Positions 54,637 through 62,515 of a stretch of 64,000 nucleotides of DNA are shown here, piece after piece (position 1 is the stretch's first letter; each line of letters begins with the position of its first letter). Under the pieces are notes generated by a model, which worked only from the letters and a program-made list of their open reading frames with translations, made no database searches and had not been told where the DNA came from. The stretch is taken from positions 806,001-870,000 of the forward strand of contig NC_005363.1 in the NCBI RefSeq assembly GCF_000196175.1, given 5' to 3'. The stretch comes from Bdellovibrio bacteriovorus HD100. GTDB taxonomy: Bacteria; Bdellovibrionota; Bdellovibrionia; Bdellovibrionales; Bdellovibrionaceae. The translations under genes were made by a program, and so were the position numbers.

Positions 54637-55191
54637 CTATTTTTCAGCTTTCAGCGCCTCTTCAGTCCAGCAGGCCAGGGATTCTTCATCACTTTGTCCA
54701 ATGATAAAATTCAGGGCAAATTGCGCTAAGGTGATCATCTGTCCAAGCTCTTCGACACGGTCGTGTTGAAGCAGGGATTCCTGCTCGCCTCTTTTTTCGT
54801 GGATCTTGTGAAGTGTCCCGAATTTTTCTTGAGTGGCCGCAATGATCTTGGCTTCCCGCTCTTTAAGAATGTCTTTGATCACAGGGATGACATTTGGGGC
54901 CGCCGAGTATCGTTTTGTTTTCTTTCCATCTTCCGTCATCAGGATAAGGCCATAGGCTTCCAACTCGGAAAGAGCAGGGCTGATCAGGGCTTTAGAGACG
55001 CCCAGTCTTTGAGTCAATTCGGCGCCGCTAAGGCTGGTCTTTGACAAAAAGACCTGAGTCCAAATTTGGCCGTGAATTCTGCGAAACCCCCAGTAACGAA
55101 TAAAGTCCCCCACGGACTCTGACAGGTCACGGAGTTTATTGATTTCAGCTGTGGCGGTTGACGCGGTTGTTTTTTGGTCTGCTTTTCTCAT
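54637..55191 (-). CDS. GbsR/MarR-family transcriptional regulator
   Basis: 184 residues. Winged helix-turn-helix (IWTQVFLSKTSLSGAELTQRLGVSKALISPALSELEAYGLILM, wing EDGKKTKRYSAAP) followed by a helical dimerisation region. N-terminal RDLSESVGDFIRYWGFRRIHGQIW is typical of GbsR-type proteins. Its start codon touches the palindrome at 55191-55216, so it very likely represses itself. A minus-strand promoter (TTGATG, 17 bases, TAGCAT) overlaps that palindrome, giving a nearly leaderless mRNA. Confidence 0.9.
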   Translation of the reverse strand: MRKADQKTTASTATAEINKLRDLSESVGDFIRYWGFRRIHGQIWTQVFLSKTSLSGAELTQRLGVSKALISPALSELEAYGLILMTEDGKKTKRYSAAPNVIPVIKDILKEREAKIIAATQEKFGTLHKIHEKRGEQESLLQHDRVEELGQMITLAQFALNFIIGQSDEESLACWTEEALKAEK

Positions 55192-55216
55192 TTAGTTCAT
55201 GCTACCATGAACTAAA
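55191..55216. promoter_or_regulatory. Palindromic operator, copy 2 (GbsR-like regulator / OsmC spacer)
   Basis: TTTAGTTCATG, central CTAC, then its exact reverse complement: an 11-base perfect inverted repeat sharing core and centre with copy 1 at 53861. It sits between the divergent regulator and OsmC genes. Confidence 0.8.
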
Positions 55217-55247
55217 GTCACCATCAAGGTGCGGAGGAGAATTTGTC

Positions 55248-55682
55248 ATGAACAAGTATCCAATGTTTTTCAAGGCGCGGGCAGAAAGCTCCGCCGGAAT
55301 TCAGAGCCTTTGGGACTCTCAATCAATGTCTGTCGACTCTGGCGTTCGCATGGCGATTCCCGCCGAATTTGAGGGCCCAGGGGGAGGTTTCAGCCCTGAA
55401 GATCTTTACGTCATGGCATTGCAGAATTGTTTTGTGGCCACCTTTAAAGTGTTCGCAGAAAAATCGAGACTGGCTTATGAAAAGCTTCGCATTGAGTCCG
55501 AGCTGACTGTGGACCGCGATGAACATGGCCGGCCGTGGATGGCACGTTGTTTCTTTAATGTGCATCTTGAGGGCGCAGAGCAGATAGAGAACGCAAAAAG
55601 AATTTTGGCCCGCGCCTCAGAAAGTTGTATGATTCTGAATTCGGTCAAAACGGAGAAGGTGTTTGAATTTCATGTGTCTTAA
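55248..55682 (+). CDS. OsmC/Ohr-family peroxide or thiol-reactive protein
   Basis: 144 residues. OsmC fold with SPEDLYVMALQNCFVATFKVFAEK and ILARASESCMILNSVKTEK holding the two conserved cysteines used to reduce organic peroxides. GGAGGAG site and ATG at 55248. First gene of an operon with a hydrolase and a dehydrogenase-like protein, under the palindromic operator. Confidence 0.9.
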   Translation: MNKYPMFFKARAESSAGIQSLWDSQSMSVDSGVRMAIPAEFEGPGGGFSPEDLYVMALQNCFVATFKVFAEKSRLAYEKLRIESELTVDRDEHGRPWMARCFFNVHLEGAEQIENAKRILARASESCMILNSVKTEKVFEFHVS

Positions 55683-55694
55683 AAGGATCGGGGC

Positions 55695-56396
55695 ATGATG
55701 CCACTTGAAACAATCGTATTGCTGCCGGGATTTTTGTGTGATGAGCGCCTGTGGGCCCCTCTGGTGCCGGTTTTTTCCGAACGCTACAATGTTCGCGTGG
55801 TGGATTTGAAGCATCCTCAGAATCTGGATGCCATGATTGAAGAAGTGGGAAAGACTTCCGACCAAGCTTTTCATCTGGTGGGCTTTTCCATGGGCGGGTA
55901 TATCGCCGAAACTTTTGCCACCCGTTTTCCTGAACGAGTGCTGTCTTTGTCTTTGGTGGCGGCCAGCGTTGGGGCCTTGTCTGAAAAAACGCGGGCGGCA
56001 CGCCTGAAGATGGTGGGACTTTTAAGACGTGGAAAGTACAACGGCATTTCGGAAAAAGAGATGGATCGTTATATCCACCCCGATTTTCTGAAGGACCCGC
56101 AAGTGGTCGGCCCCATCATGCAGATGAGTGCCGACTTTTCCTCTGAACAGTATATCAACCAAACCTTGGCCACTGTGGACCGAATCGACAAAGGCGCAGC
56201 CTTGCAAGAACTGTCGTTCCCGGTTCTGATCGTGGCGGCGGCCAATGATCGGGTGGTTCCGTTGGAGTCCTTGAAGAATCGTCATGCCCAGATATCACGC
56301 TCTAAGTTCCGGGTGATTGATCATTGCGGGCATTATGTGCCGTTGGAACAGCCAGCCGAACTGGGTCAAGCCGTTCTTGATTTTGTCGGGCGGTGA
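55695..56396 (+). CDS. Alpha/beta hydrolase
   Basis: 233 residues, no signal peptide. Oxyanion motif LLPGFLCDERLW, nucleophile elbow LVGFSMGGYIAETFA, acid in VAAANDRVVPLES, and His in VIDHCGHYVPLEQP: complete triad. Similar to small cytoplasmic esterases of the MhpC/BioH type. It begins 12 bases after the osmC stop; the next gene starts directly at its stop. Confidence 0.92.
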   Translation: MMPLETIVLLPGFLCDERLWAPLVPVFSERYNVRVVDLKHPQNLDAMIEEVGKTSDQAFHLVGFSMGGYIAETFATRFPERVLSLSLVAASVGALSEKTRAARLKMVGLLRRGKYNGISEKEMDRYIHPDFLKDPQVVGPIMQMSADFSSEQYINQTLATVDRIDKGAALQELSFPVLIVAAANDRVVPLESLKNRHAQISRSKFRVIDHCGHYVPLEQPAELGQAVLDFVGR

Positions 56397-57116
56397 GTGG
56401 TGAAACAAACGTGGGGCATCATTGGCTTGGGTTGGTTGGGGCAGAAGCTTTCTGAACACTTAAGTCAAAAAGGCATCGAAAACTGGGGCACCCGCAGTCA
56501 GGATTTTGACTGGGGTTGTGATGATTTTCCGACCAAACCCTGTGATGTGCTTTTTCTGAATACACCGCCGCTGTTGCAAATCAATCCTGAAAACTTTGTT
56601 GCCAAAATTCCGACAGGTGGTTATCGCCGGATTATTTTTATCAGTTCGATTTCCGTGTATGGCAATCAAGCCGGCAGCATCACTGAACAAACAACGACTG
56701 AGCCCATGACAGACAGTGCGCGTTGGTTGGTGGCTGTGGAAAATCTTTTAAGTGAGAAGTTCACCGGTAAACTGACGGTGATTCGTCCCGGGGGTTTGGT
56801 TGGTGGCGACCGGCACCCTGCCAAAAGTTTGTCGCAGAGTCAGCGGCCTTGCGCTGGGAATTCAGCCGTGAATCTGATTCACCGTGACGATCTGGTGCAG
56901 ATCATCTGGGCGGCGGCTCAGGCAGAATCAGCCTGGCCTGTCATTAATGCTGTGACGCCATTTCATCCTGCAAAAAAAGAATACTACGGCGAGTGGACGG
57001 CCGCGCGGGGAATGGCTCCTGTTTTATTTACTGATACACAAGAGCCTTCCAAGATTGTGCGCTCGGATGTTCTTCCCAAGATTTATTCAAGCTGGCTTCG
57101 TCCGCGTTTGGACTGA
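56397..57116 (+). CDS. NAD(P)-binding SDR/epimerase-like protein (YeeZ-like)
   Basis: 239 residues. Nucleotide-binding GIIGLGWLGQKLSEHL at the N-terminus, then IIFISSISVYGNQAGSITEQ, typical of extended short-chain dehydrogenases, and TVIRPGGLVGGDRHPAK. The usual YxxxK catalytic pair is not evident, so it may be a non-catalytic or atypical member. GTG start abuts the hydrolase stop. Confidence 0.85.
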   Translation: MVKQTWGIIGLGWLGQKLSEHLSQKGIENWGTRSQDFDWGCDDFPTKPCDVLFLNTPPLLQINPENFVAKIPTGGYRRIIFISSISVYGNQAGSITEQTTTEPMTDSARWLVAVENLLSEKFTGKLTVIRPGGLVGGDRHPAKSLSQSQRPCAGNSAVNLIHRDDLVQIIWAAAQAESAWPVINAVTPFHPAKKEYYGEWTAARGMAPVLFTDTQEPSKIVRSDVLPKIYSSWLRPRLD

Positions 57117-57206
57117 TTGGTTTTTCAGCAGCACTGCCGATAGATTTGGCAGTTCCGTGTTTTTATTAGCGATGACATCGGAGGCGTGGTAAAGGGATTG
57201 CCTCTT

Positions 57207-58424
57207 ATGCATCATGATGTTTCTCTGACGGATGACCAAAATATACGCAAAGATCTGTTCTTTGCCTCGTCGAACCTGCTTAAGAAAATCCGTCAGCTTG
57301 AAAAAGACCACACGGACTTTCTGCTCTGGGATCAAATCCTGTATCAAGACTGGTACAATCTGACGTTCCGAGACGAGCTTCAAGCCGGTGAACTGCTTGA
57401 AAAACGTCATAAGGTGCTGACCACCTTCCAAGTGCATTTGAAATACGTCGCCAACACCTCGAACGTTCCTTTGGAGCGTGCCTACTGCATGTTGAAAGAG
57501 GAAGAAAGCCAGTACCAGGCGGGTGATGATGTGTGGAAGTTTGTTATCGACAAACTGAGAAAGAATCGCTTCGACACCGCGACCAGAAGTTCCGCTGTCG
57601 CCGGGGAGCCACTGCCGATCCCTGAAGATGGACCGGCCATCAACTTTGCTGAAATTTTCTTTAAGGACGATTCTGCGCTGAGCGGTCTTAGACGTCGTGC
57701 GCGCTCAGTGTATCACTATCTGAATGATATTGACGATGGCATGATGGCCCGTCACTTGTCCGTTCCGATGGCGGGATATCAGTTGTTTAAAGAGACGTTC
57801 CAGATTGCCATGAAGTGCGGGGATTGGAAGCTATTGGGTCGTTTGTGGAAAGCAGCCGATCCCGCCTATCAGCAAAGATACCTGCGCAATATGCCGGTGC
57901 ATTTAAAAGACTTCCTTCAGCAGATCATTGCCGAAAATGCCAGTGAAGAAGCCCTGGAAAAAGAGCAGGCCGAGGCTGAAAGTCTGCTTCGCACCACCTA
58001 TCGTAAACTGGCGCGCCTGCTTCATCCGGATAAGCAGATCGGTGTTTCGAAAGAACATCAGGATTGGGCTTCCATCAAATGGCAGCGTGTGCAGGCGGCA
58101 TACAAAGCCCAGGACCACGATGCGTTGAAACGCATCGAGCTGTTATGCATGGCCGAGCTGGGCCAGCTTAATGATTTGACCACCGATGAAATCTATCAAA
58201 GCTCGCTGGTGTTGAATGAAGAGTACGAAGCGCTCAAGAGGAATCTGAAGGCCTGTCGCAAGCACCCGGCGTGGAAGTTTTCCAGCCGTCGCAGCTATGA
58301 GACACTTAAAAAACAAGCCCGTCTGGAGCTGGAAAAGCGCTTTGGCCCTTTGGAGGCCGAAGTGCACATGCTGGAAAGCCTGCTGAAAATGCTTTCGGCG
58401 GCAGAGAAGCAGGCCGTTCATTAG
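57207..58424 (+). CDS. Protein with internal J-like domain
   Basis: 405 residues, soluble, helical. A J-domain core lies around residues 255-310: LLRTTYRKLARLLHPDKQIGV with the HPD motif and the flanking helices (SIKWQRVQAAYKAQDHDALKRI). The region before it (LLKKIRQLEKDHTDFLLWDQ, VYHYLNDIDDGMMARHL) and after is not recognised. It probably recruits DnaK to a specific client. The ATG at 57207 has AAAGGGA 9 bases upstream; a GTG at 57186 is less likely. Confidence 0.8.
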   Translation: MHHDVSLTDDQNIRKDLFFASSNLLKKIRQLEKDHTDFLLWDQILYQDWYNLTFRDELQAGELLEKRHKVLTTFQVHLKYVANTSNVPLERAYCMLKEEESQYQAGDDVWKFVIDKLRKNRFDTATRSSAVAGEPLPIPEDGPAINFAEIFFKDDSALSGLRRRARSVYHYLNDIDDGMMARHLSVPMAGYQLFKETFQIAMKCGDWKLLGRLWKAADPAYQQRYLRNMPVHLKDFLQQIIAENASEEALEKEQAEAESLLRTTYRKLARLLHPDKQIGVSKEHQDWASIKWQRVQAAYKAQDHDALKRIELLCMAELGQLNDLTTDEIYQSSLVLNEEYEALKRNLKACRKHPAWKFSSRRSYETLKKQARLELEKRFGPLEAEVHMLESLLKMLSAAEKQAVH

Positions 58425-58439
58425 TCCGCTGTGGCGGGC

Positions 58440-60944
58440 CTACTTCGTTTTACCCAAAGTCATGAATAAAACCATATTTCTGCGGTTGAAGTCGCGGAAG
58501 GCGCAGATGCGGCTGGAGCGATTCAATGAAACCTGCATTTGCTTGCTGACTTCGGCAGCGTTCAGGTTGCGATGAAGCTCTTTGGCATACGAGACATTGT
58601 ACTTTTCAACGTCGGCTCCAGGAATCGGACTTTTTAAAACCGCGTCCTGGCAGAGGTTTTGCAAACCTGTTTGGTTCACAAAGGCCAGGCCCTGAATGCA
58701 CATCTGCGAGCGAATATAGCGGGCGTCATCGAACTCGCTTTGTGGGCCGCTGGTGCTGCCGATCGCTGCGTAGCGATCTGAGTTCTTAAACCAGTAGTAC
58801 AGGGACTTCGGAAGCACCGAGAAAATATTGTGGGCCGGAGAGACCTCTTTGTCGTCGACCATGTCCTGCAGAATTCTGCCGTAGCGGCTGAAGAAACCAT
58901 CAGGTTTTCCGTTTTCAACCTGTTTAAGATCCGCGACGGCAGAAATGACACTGTTTTTTAGAAGGGCTTCCAACGCCTCGATATTCCCCAAATTGATCCG
59001 CAGGCCCATGTTCAGGTCATTCTGAATCTGCGCCGGATTGCCATTGTAGGTCTGAAGCATTTTATCAAAGGCCGCCATGCCCGAAGAGACAAACAGCTCT
59101 TGTTGGTACTCGGTGAAGTTCACCTTGTTTTTCACCAGCAGAATATAGTCCTGATAGACGAAGTTCACCATGCGGTTGGCAAGGAACCCGGAACGGGACA
59201 GCATGACGTTGAACTCGGCATAAACCGTATTCACCAGGGCCTCGTAATTCGCAGACATCGCATCAATTTGTTCCGGAGTCATGTGGGACAGATCCTGCTT
59301 TTGTGCCAAGAGGCGACCTTGATTTTCAACCCGCTGATAGGCATCCAGAATCTTTTTGATACGCACTTGGGTGTCGACCACCGCAGGCAGAATGGAGGCA
59401 TCGCCATCGTATTTGGCGGAGCGTTCTTTGAAGTGTTCCAAATACTGATTGATCGCTGTCAGGCTGTCTTTCACCGTGTAGTTGATATCGATCATGGATT
59501 CATTCACCAGGGCTGATTTGTCCACGATGTACCATTTGTTGAAGTATTCAATGGCCGAGATGTTGGCCTCCTGAACAATTTGCTTCATGTTGTTGCCAAT
59601 GGTTTCGGCCAAAACCACAGGGTCTTGAAACATCGGTAAAGAAGTCATATTCGCTTGCAGCCATTCATCATAGGCCAGTTTGGGGAATGTCTTTCCCAGA
59701 ACCTGGTCAGGGGTGGGCATGCCGATCAGATCAAAAGGGATCGTGATGGGTGTTCGGCTCATGGTAAAGAAGTTGGTTTTTGATTCACCAAAGCGGGACC
59801 CGCCGTTCATGCTGGATTCGATCTGACCAATCAGCTTCAGCACGGCATTTTGCTTTGCCAGCAAAGTGGGCATGGATTTGATTGTGATGACGGCGGTGTT
59901 ATAGTCACCCAGCAGGACTTTCACGCCTTTATAAAATTCGGTCACCTCTTGCAGAATCTTGTTTTGAAACTCGGCATCGGTCGGCAGTTTTGGATCCACC
60001 CCGATTTGAATTTTCTGAAGCCACTTGGTCACGTTGGGAACATGCGTGTTCAGGACATAATATCCTGCAAACGGATTTGACGGGGTCACTTTGTTGTTGT
60101 CTTCACTGCGAACACGAACATCCTCCATGCCTTTTTGAAACAGCGACATGCCATCGCGGTTGTGGCAATAGGATTCGGTGGTGACTTCCATCAGGCAGGC
60201 CATGGAAGCGGTGAACTCCTGTTGATTTAGTTTTTTAAGAACGGAAGCATACTTTCCATTTCTCATAACGCCCGTGATTTTAGAGATCGTCGTTGCCAGA
60301 TTGCTGCCCGAACCACCTTCGCCGGAGGAGGCAAAAGAAGAAACCACCTTCACCGCGGCCGCGATGTAATTGCCGAAGGCCGTGGAAGAGGAGTCTGTCA
60401 GACATTCTTCCAGCAACGGGATGCTGTCGATCACCTGATTGGTCAGTTGCAGGCCGGTATTGGCCCCGCGCTGCAGGCGTGTGTTGAAGTCTGTCATGCC
60501 GGAGGCCATGGAGGTGGCGTCCTGCTGGACTTGCGCACCCAGCGTGGCGCTTTCGATTGACCGGTTCATCATCAATTGCAGAACCTGGCCCTTCATGTCC
60601 GGAGAGCTGATCAGGAAGTTTCTTAGGGCGCTGATTTCATTAGGCAGTTGAGACAGGCGGCTGGCGCGCTGAGGTGTATCTGAGATCATTTTTACCTGGT
60701 CTTCAAGGCTTGCCACGGCACTTTGCACGGAAGCACCCAAAGCCTTGCAGCTCGGATCGTCCCGCAACTGAAGGGTGATTCGGCGCAGTTCCTGAGTGTT
60801 GGCCAAAGCAGTCTGAGTCCACACACCTTGAGAGGCGCAAGCTCCGCCAAAGGAGTAGGCTGACGACATGCCGGATTCGCCAGCATAACTGTTTAAAGTT
60901 ATCAACAGTACCGATGTTGCCATCAGAATTTTGTTTCGCGCCAT
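58440..60944 (-). CDS. Large secreted protein of unknown function
   Basis: 834 residues. Signal peptide (RNKILMATSVLLITLNSYAG), then a mostly helical protein with no known domain. Few cysteines: FGGACASQG, PSCKAL, ECLTD, ASMACLM, SYCHN, QMCIQG, NLCQDA and RICAFRD; several could pair. Phe/Tyr-Asn-rich segments suggest a stable periplasmic or surface scaffold. ATG at 60944 with a GAGGT site, overlapped by CACTG-A-CAGTG (60953-60963). Function unknown. Confidence 0.82.
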   Translation of the reverse strand: MARNKILMATSVLLITLNSYAGESGMSSAYSFGGACASQGVWTQTALANTQELRRITLQLRDDPSCKALGASVQSAVASLEDQVKMISDTPQRASRLSQLPNEISALRNFLISSPDMKGQVLQLMMNRSIESATLGAQVQQDATSMASGMTDFNTRLQRGANTGLQLTNQVIDSIPLLEECLTDSSSTAFGNYIAAAVKVVSSFASSGEGGSGSNLATTISKITGVMRNGKYASVLKKLNQQEFTASMACLMEVTTESYCHNRDGMSLFQKGMEDVRVRSEDNNKVTPSNPFAGYYVLNTHVPNVTKWLQKIQIGVDPKLPTDAEFQNKILQEVTEFYKGVKVLLGDYNTAVITIKSMPTLLAKQNAVLKLIGQIESSMNGGSRFGESKTNFFTMSRTPITIPFDLIGMPTPDQVLGKTFPKLAYDEWLQANMTSLPMFQDPVVLAETIGNNMKQIVQEANISAIEYFNKWYIVDKSALVNESMIDINYTVKDSLTAINQYLEHFKERSAKYDGDASILPAVVDTQVRIKKILDAYQRVENQGRLLAQKQDLSHMTPEQIDAMSANYEALVNTVYAEFNVMLSRSGFLANRMVNFVYQDYILLVKNKVNFTEYQQELFVSSGMAAFDKMLQTYNGNPAQIQNDLNMGLRINLGNIEALEALLKNSVISAVADLKQVENGKPDGFFSRYGRILQDMVDDKEVSPAHNIFSVLPKSLYYWFKNSDRYAAIGSTSGPQSEFDDARYIRSQMCIQGLAFVNQTGLQNLCQDAVLKSPIPGADVEKYNVSYAKELHRNLNAAEVSKQMQVSLNRSSRICAFRDFNRRNMVLFMTLGKTK

Positions 60945-61145
60945 TTTTACCTCACTGACAGTGATACAAAGCAAGAGGCGGGCCAAGCGGCGGCGGGTGC
61001 AGTCTATTCAAGGTAAAATCCAAACTGCAGATTTGTGTATCACACTGAGTTGTGGCTCGATTGGGTGCCACATTTGAAAAATTGCGAACGTTAGACAGGC
61101 CGGACAATTTTGGCTTCACCAGGCTGTGGCAGTCAGACTGAATAC
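60945..61145. other. Spacer between minus-strand genes
   Basis: No gene seen. GTGATAC (60961) and GTATCAC (61036) form a 7-base inverted repeat spaced by about 68 bases. No convincing promoter was recognised. Confidence 0.4.
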
Positions 61146-61703
61146 TTAGACTATCAGGATGTCCCAGCACGAGGTTTCCAGTTGCAGCCATTGCACCGGG
61201 TGGTCACGCCAGGTGGCAGGAATCGCAGGCTCTGACAACTTGGGAAGTTCCGCAGGGCCCGAGGAGCGTACGAGCAGGGCCCAATAGGGTGACAGCTTTT
61301 TGTAGCCCAACTGTCGCAGCAAAGGTGTTTCACGATTCTCAAAGAAGACTGGCGCTGGGAGAGTTGAGCTCAATGAAGCTTTATTCGGAAAAGCAGGATC
61401 TTCCATTAAAAATCCTTCAAGGGCAAAGCGTGGGGAAAGTCCAGGGGGGAGGCTGGGGCGACTCTGTGCAAAGCCCGGTCTTAGAGGAAATTCATTGTCG
61501 GGCCTTTCGGCTGACAAACTTCTTTCGTCGATTATTTCGATAAAGCGAGCGCAGAAGGGACCGTGCGCAGAACTGAGCCAGAGGTCATAGATCAGGGCTC
61601 CGTCTTCGTCAGGCGCACGGACCAAGTCCAAGCCCCATTCCGTCAGTAAATGGGGGACCCGGGGCGTAAAAATATAGCTGTAGGTCAGGTGACACTTTTC
61701 CAC
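61146..61703 (-). CDS. Unknown 185-residue protein
   Basis: Cytoplasmic by lack of a signal. No domain recognised. It is rich in Pro/Leu/Glu (RPSLPPGLSPRFALEGFL; YWALLVRSSGPAELPKL) and has scattered Trp residues. GTG start with an AGGAGAGAA site. Divergent from the MlaF-like ATPase with 43 bases between. Codon use looks normal. Confidence 0.65.
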   Translation of the reverse strand: MEKCHLTYSYIFTPRVPHLLTEWGLDLVRAPDEDGALIYDLWLSSAHGPFCARFIEIIDERSLSAERPDNEFPLRPGFAQSRPSLPPGLSPRFALEGFLMEDPAFPNKASLSSTLPAPVFFENRETPLLRQLGYKKLSPYWALLVRSSGPAELPKLSEPAIPATWRDHPVQWLQLETSCWDILIV

Positions 61704-61746
61704 TTCTCTCCTTTATGTCGTCATAAAGAAAAAATAGAATGGTCCT

Positions 61747-62505
61747 ATGGATCATCCGGCGATCAAGCTTGATCATGTCACAATAGAGTTGGGCGGAGAA
61801 GTTGTATTAAGCGACGTCTCGCTGGAGGTTCAGCACGGCGAAACTCTGGTGATTGTGGGCCCCAGTGGTGCGGGCAAAACGGTTTTGCTGAAAACCATGG
61901 CGGGCATCTATAAACCCCTGAAGGGGCATGTCTATTGTGAGGGTGAGGACTGGCAGGATCTGCAGTCGGAAGAGAAAATACGCCTGGCGCGCAAAATAGG
62001 AATGCAATTTCAGAAAAGTGCGCTTTTTGATTCCATGAGTTCCTTTGAAAATGTGGCCTTTCCTTTGCGTGAACACACAACAATGAATGAGCAGGAAATT
62101 GAATCCCGGGTTCGAGAGTGTCTGGCAGAGGTCGGTCTGTCGCAGGCGCAGAATATGATGCCCCATGAGCTGTCGGGGGGCATGAAGCAACGCCTGGGGA
62201 TTGCCCGGTCTCTGGCGCTTCATCCCGAAATTATTTTCTATGATGATCCCACCGCGGGGCTGGATCCGATTAACACCGATATTCTTCTCGACTTGATTTT
62301 GAATCTTAAAAAAGAACATGCTTCAACCATCATCATGGTCACCCACAGCCTTTTGTGCGCCTATAAGATGGCGGATCGGATTGTACTTGTGGGGAACAAA
62401 CAGGTGATAGTGGCCGGGACGGCGGAAGAGGCTCAGCACTCTTCTCATCCCCTGGTGCGTCAGTTTGTCGAGGGGATCATGGAAGGACCCTTGAAATGGG
62501 ATTAG
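61747..62505 (+). CDS. MlaF-like ABC ATPase
   Basis: 252 residues. Walker A GPSGAGKTVLLKTMAG, signature LSGGMKQRLGIARSLALHP, Walker B IIFYDDPTAGLDPIN, switch His in IMVTHSLLCAYKMADRI. Best fit is the MlaF/Ttg2A phospholipid-trafficking group (short spacing, GLDPINTDILLDLI). No MlaE permease or MlaD is adjacent; a P-type ATPase gene follows by 10 bases. Confidence 0.88.
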   Translation: MDHPAIKLDHVTIELGGEVVLSDVSLEVQHGETLVIVGPSGAGKTVLLKTMAGIYKPLKGHVYCEGEDWQDLQSEEKIRLARKIGMQFQKSALFDSMSSFENVAFPLREHTTMNEQEIESRVRECLAEVGLSQAQNMMPHELSGGMKQRLGIARSLALHPEIIFYDDPTAGLDPINTDILLDLILNLKKEHASTIIMVTHSLLCAYKMADRIVLVGNKQVIVAGTAEEAQHSSHPLVRQFVEGIMEGPLKWD

Positions 62506-62515
62506 AGGGGCAGGC

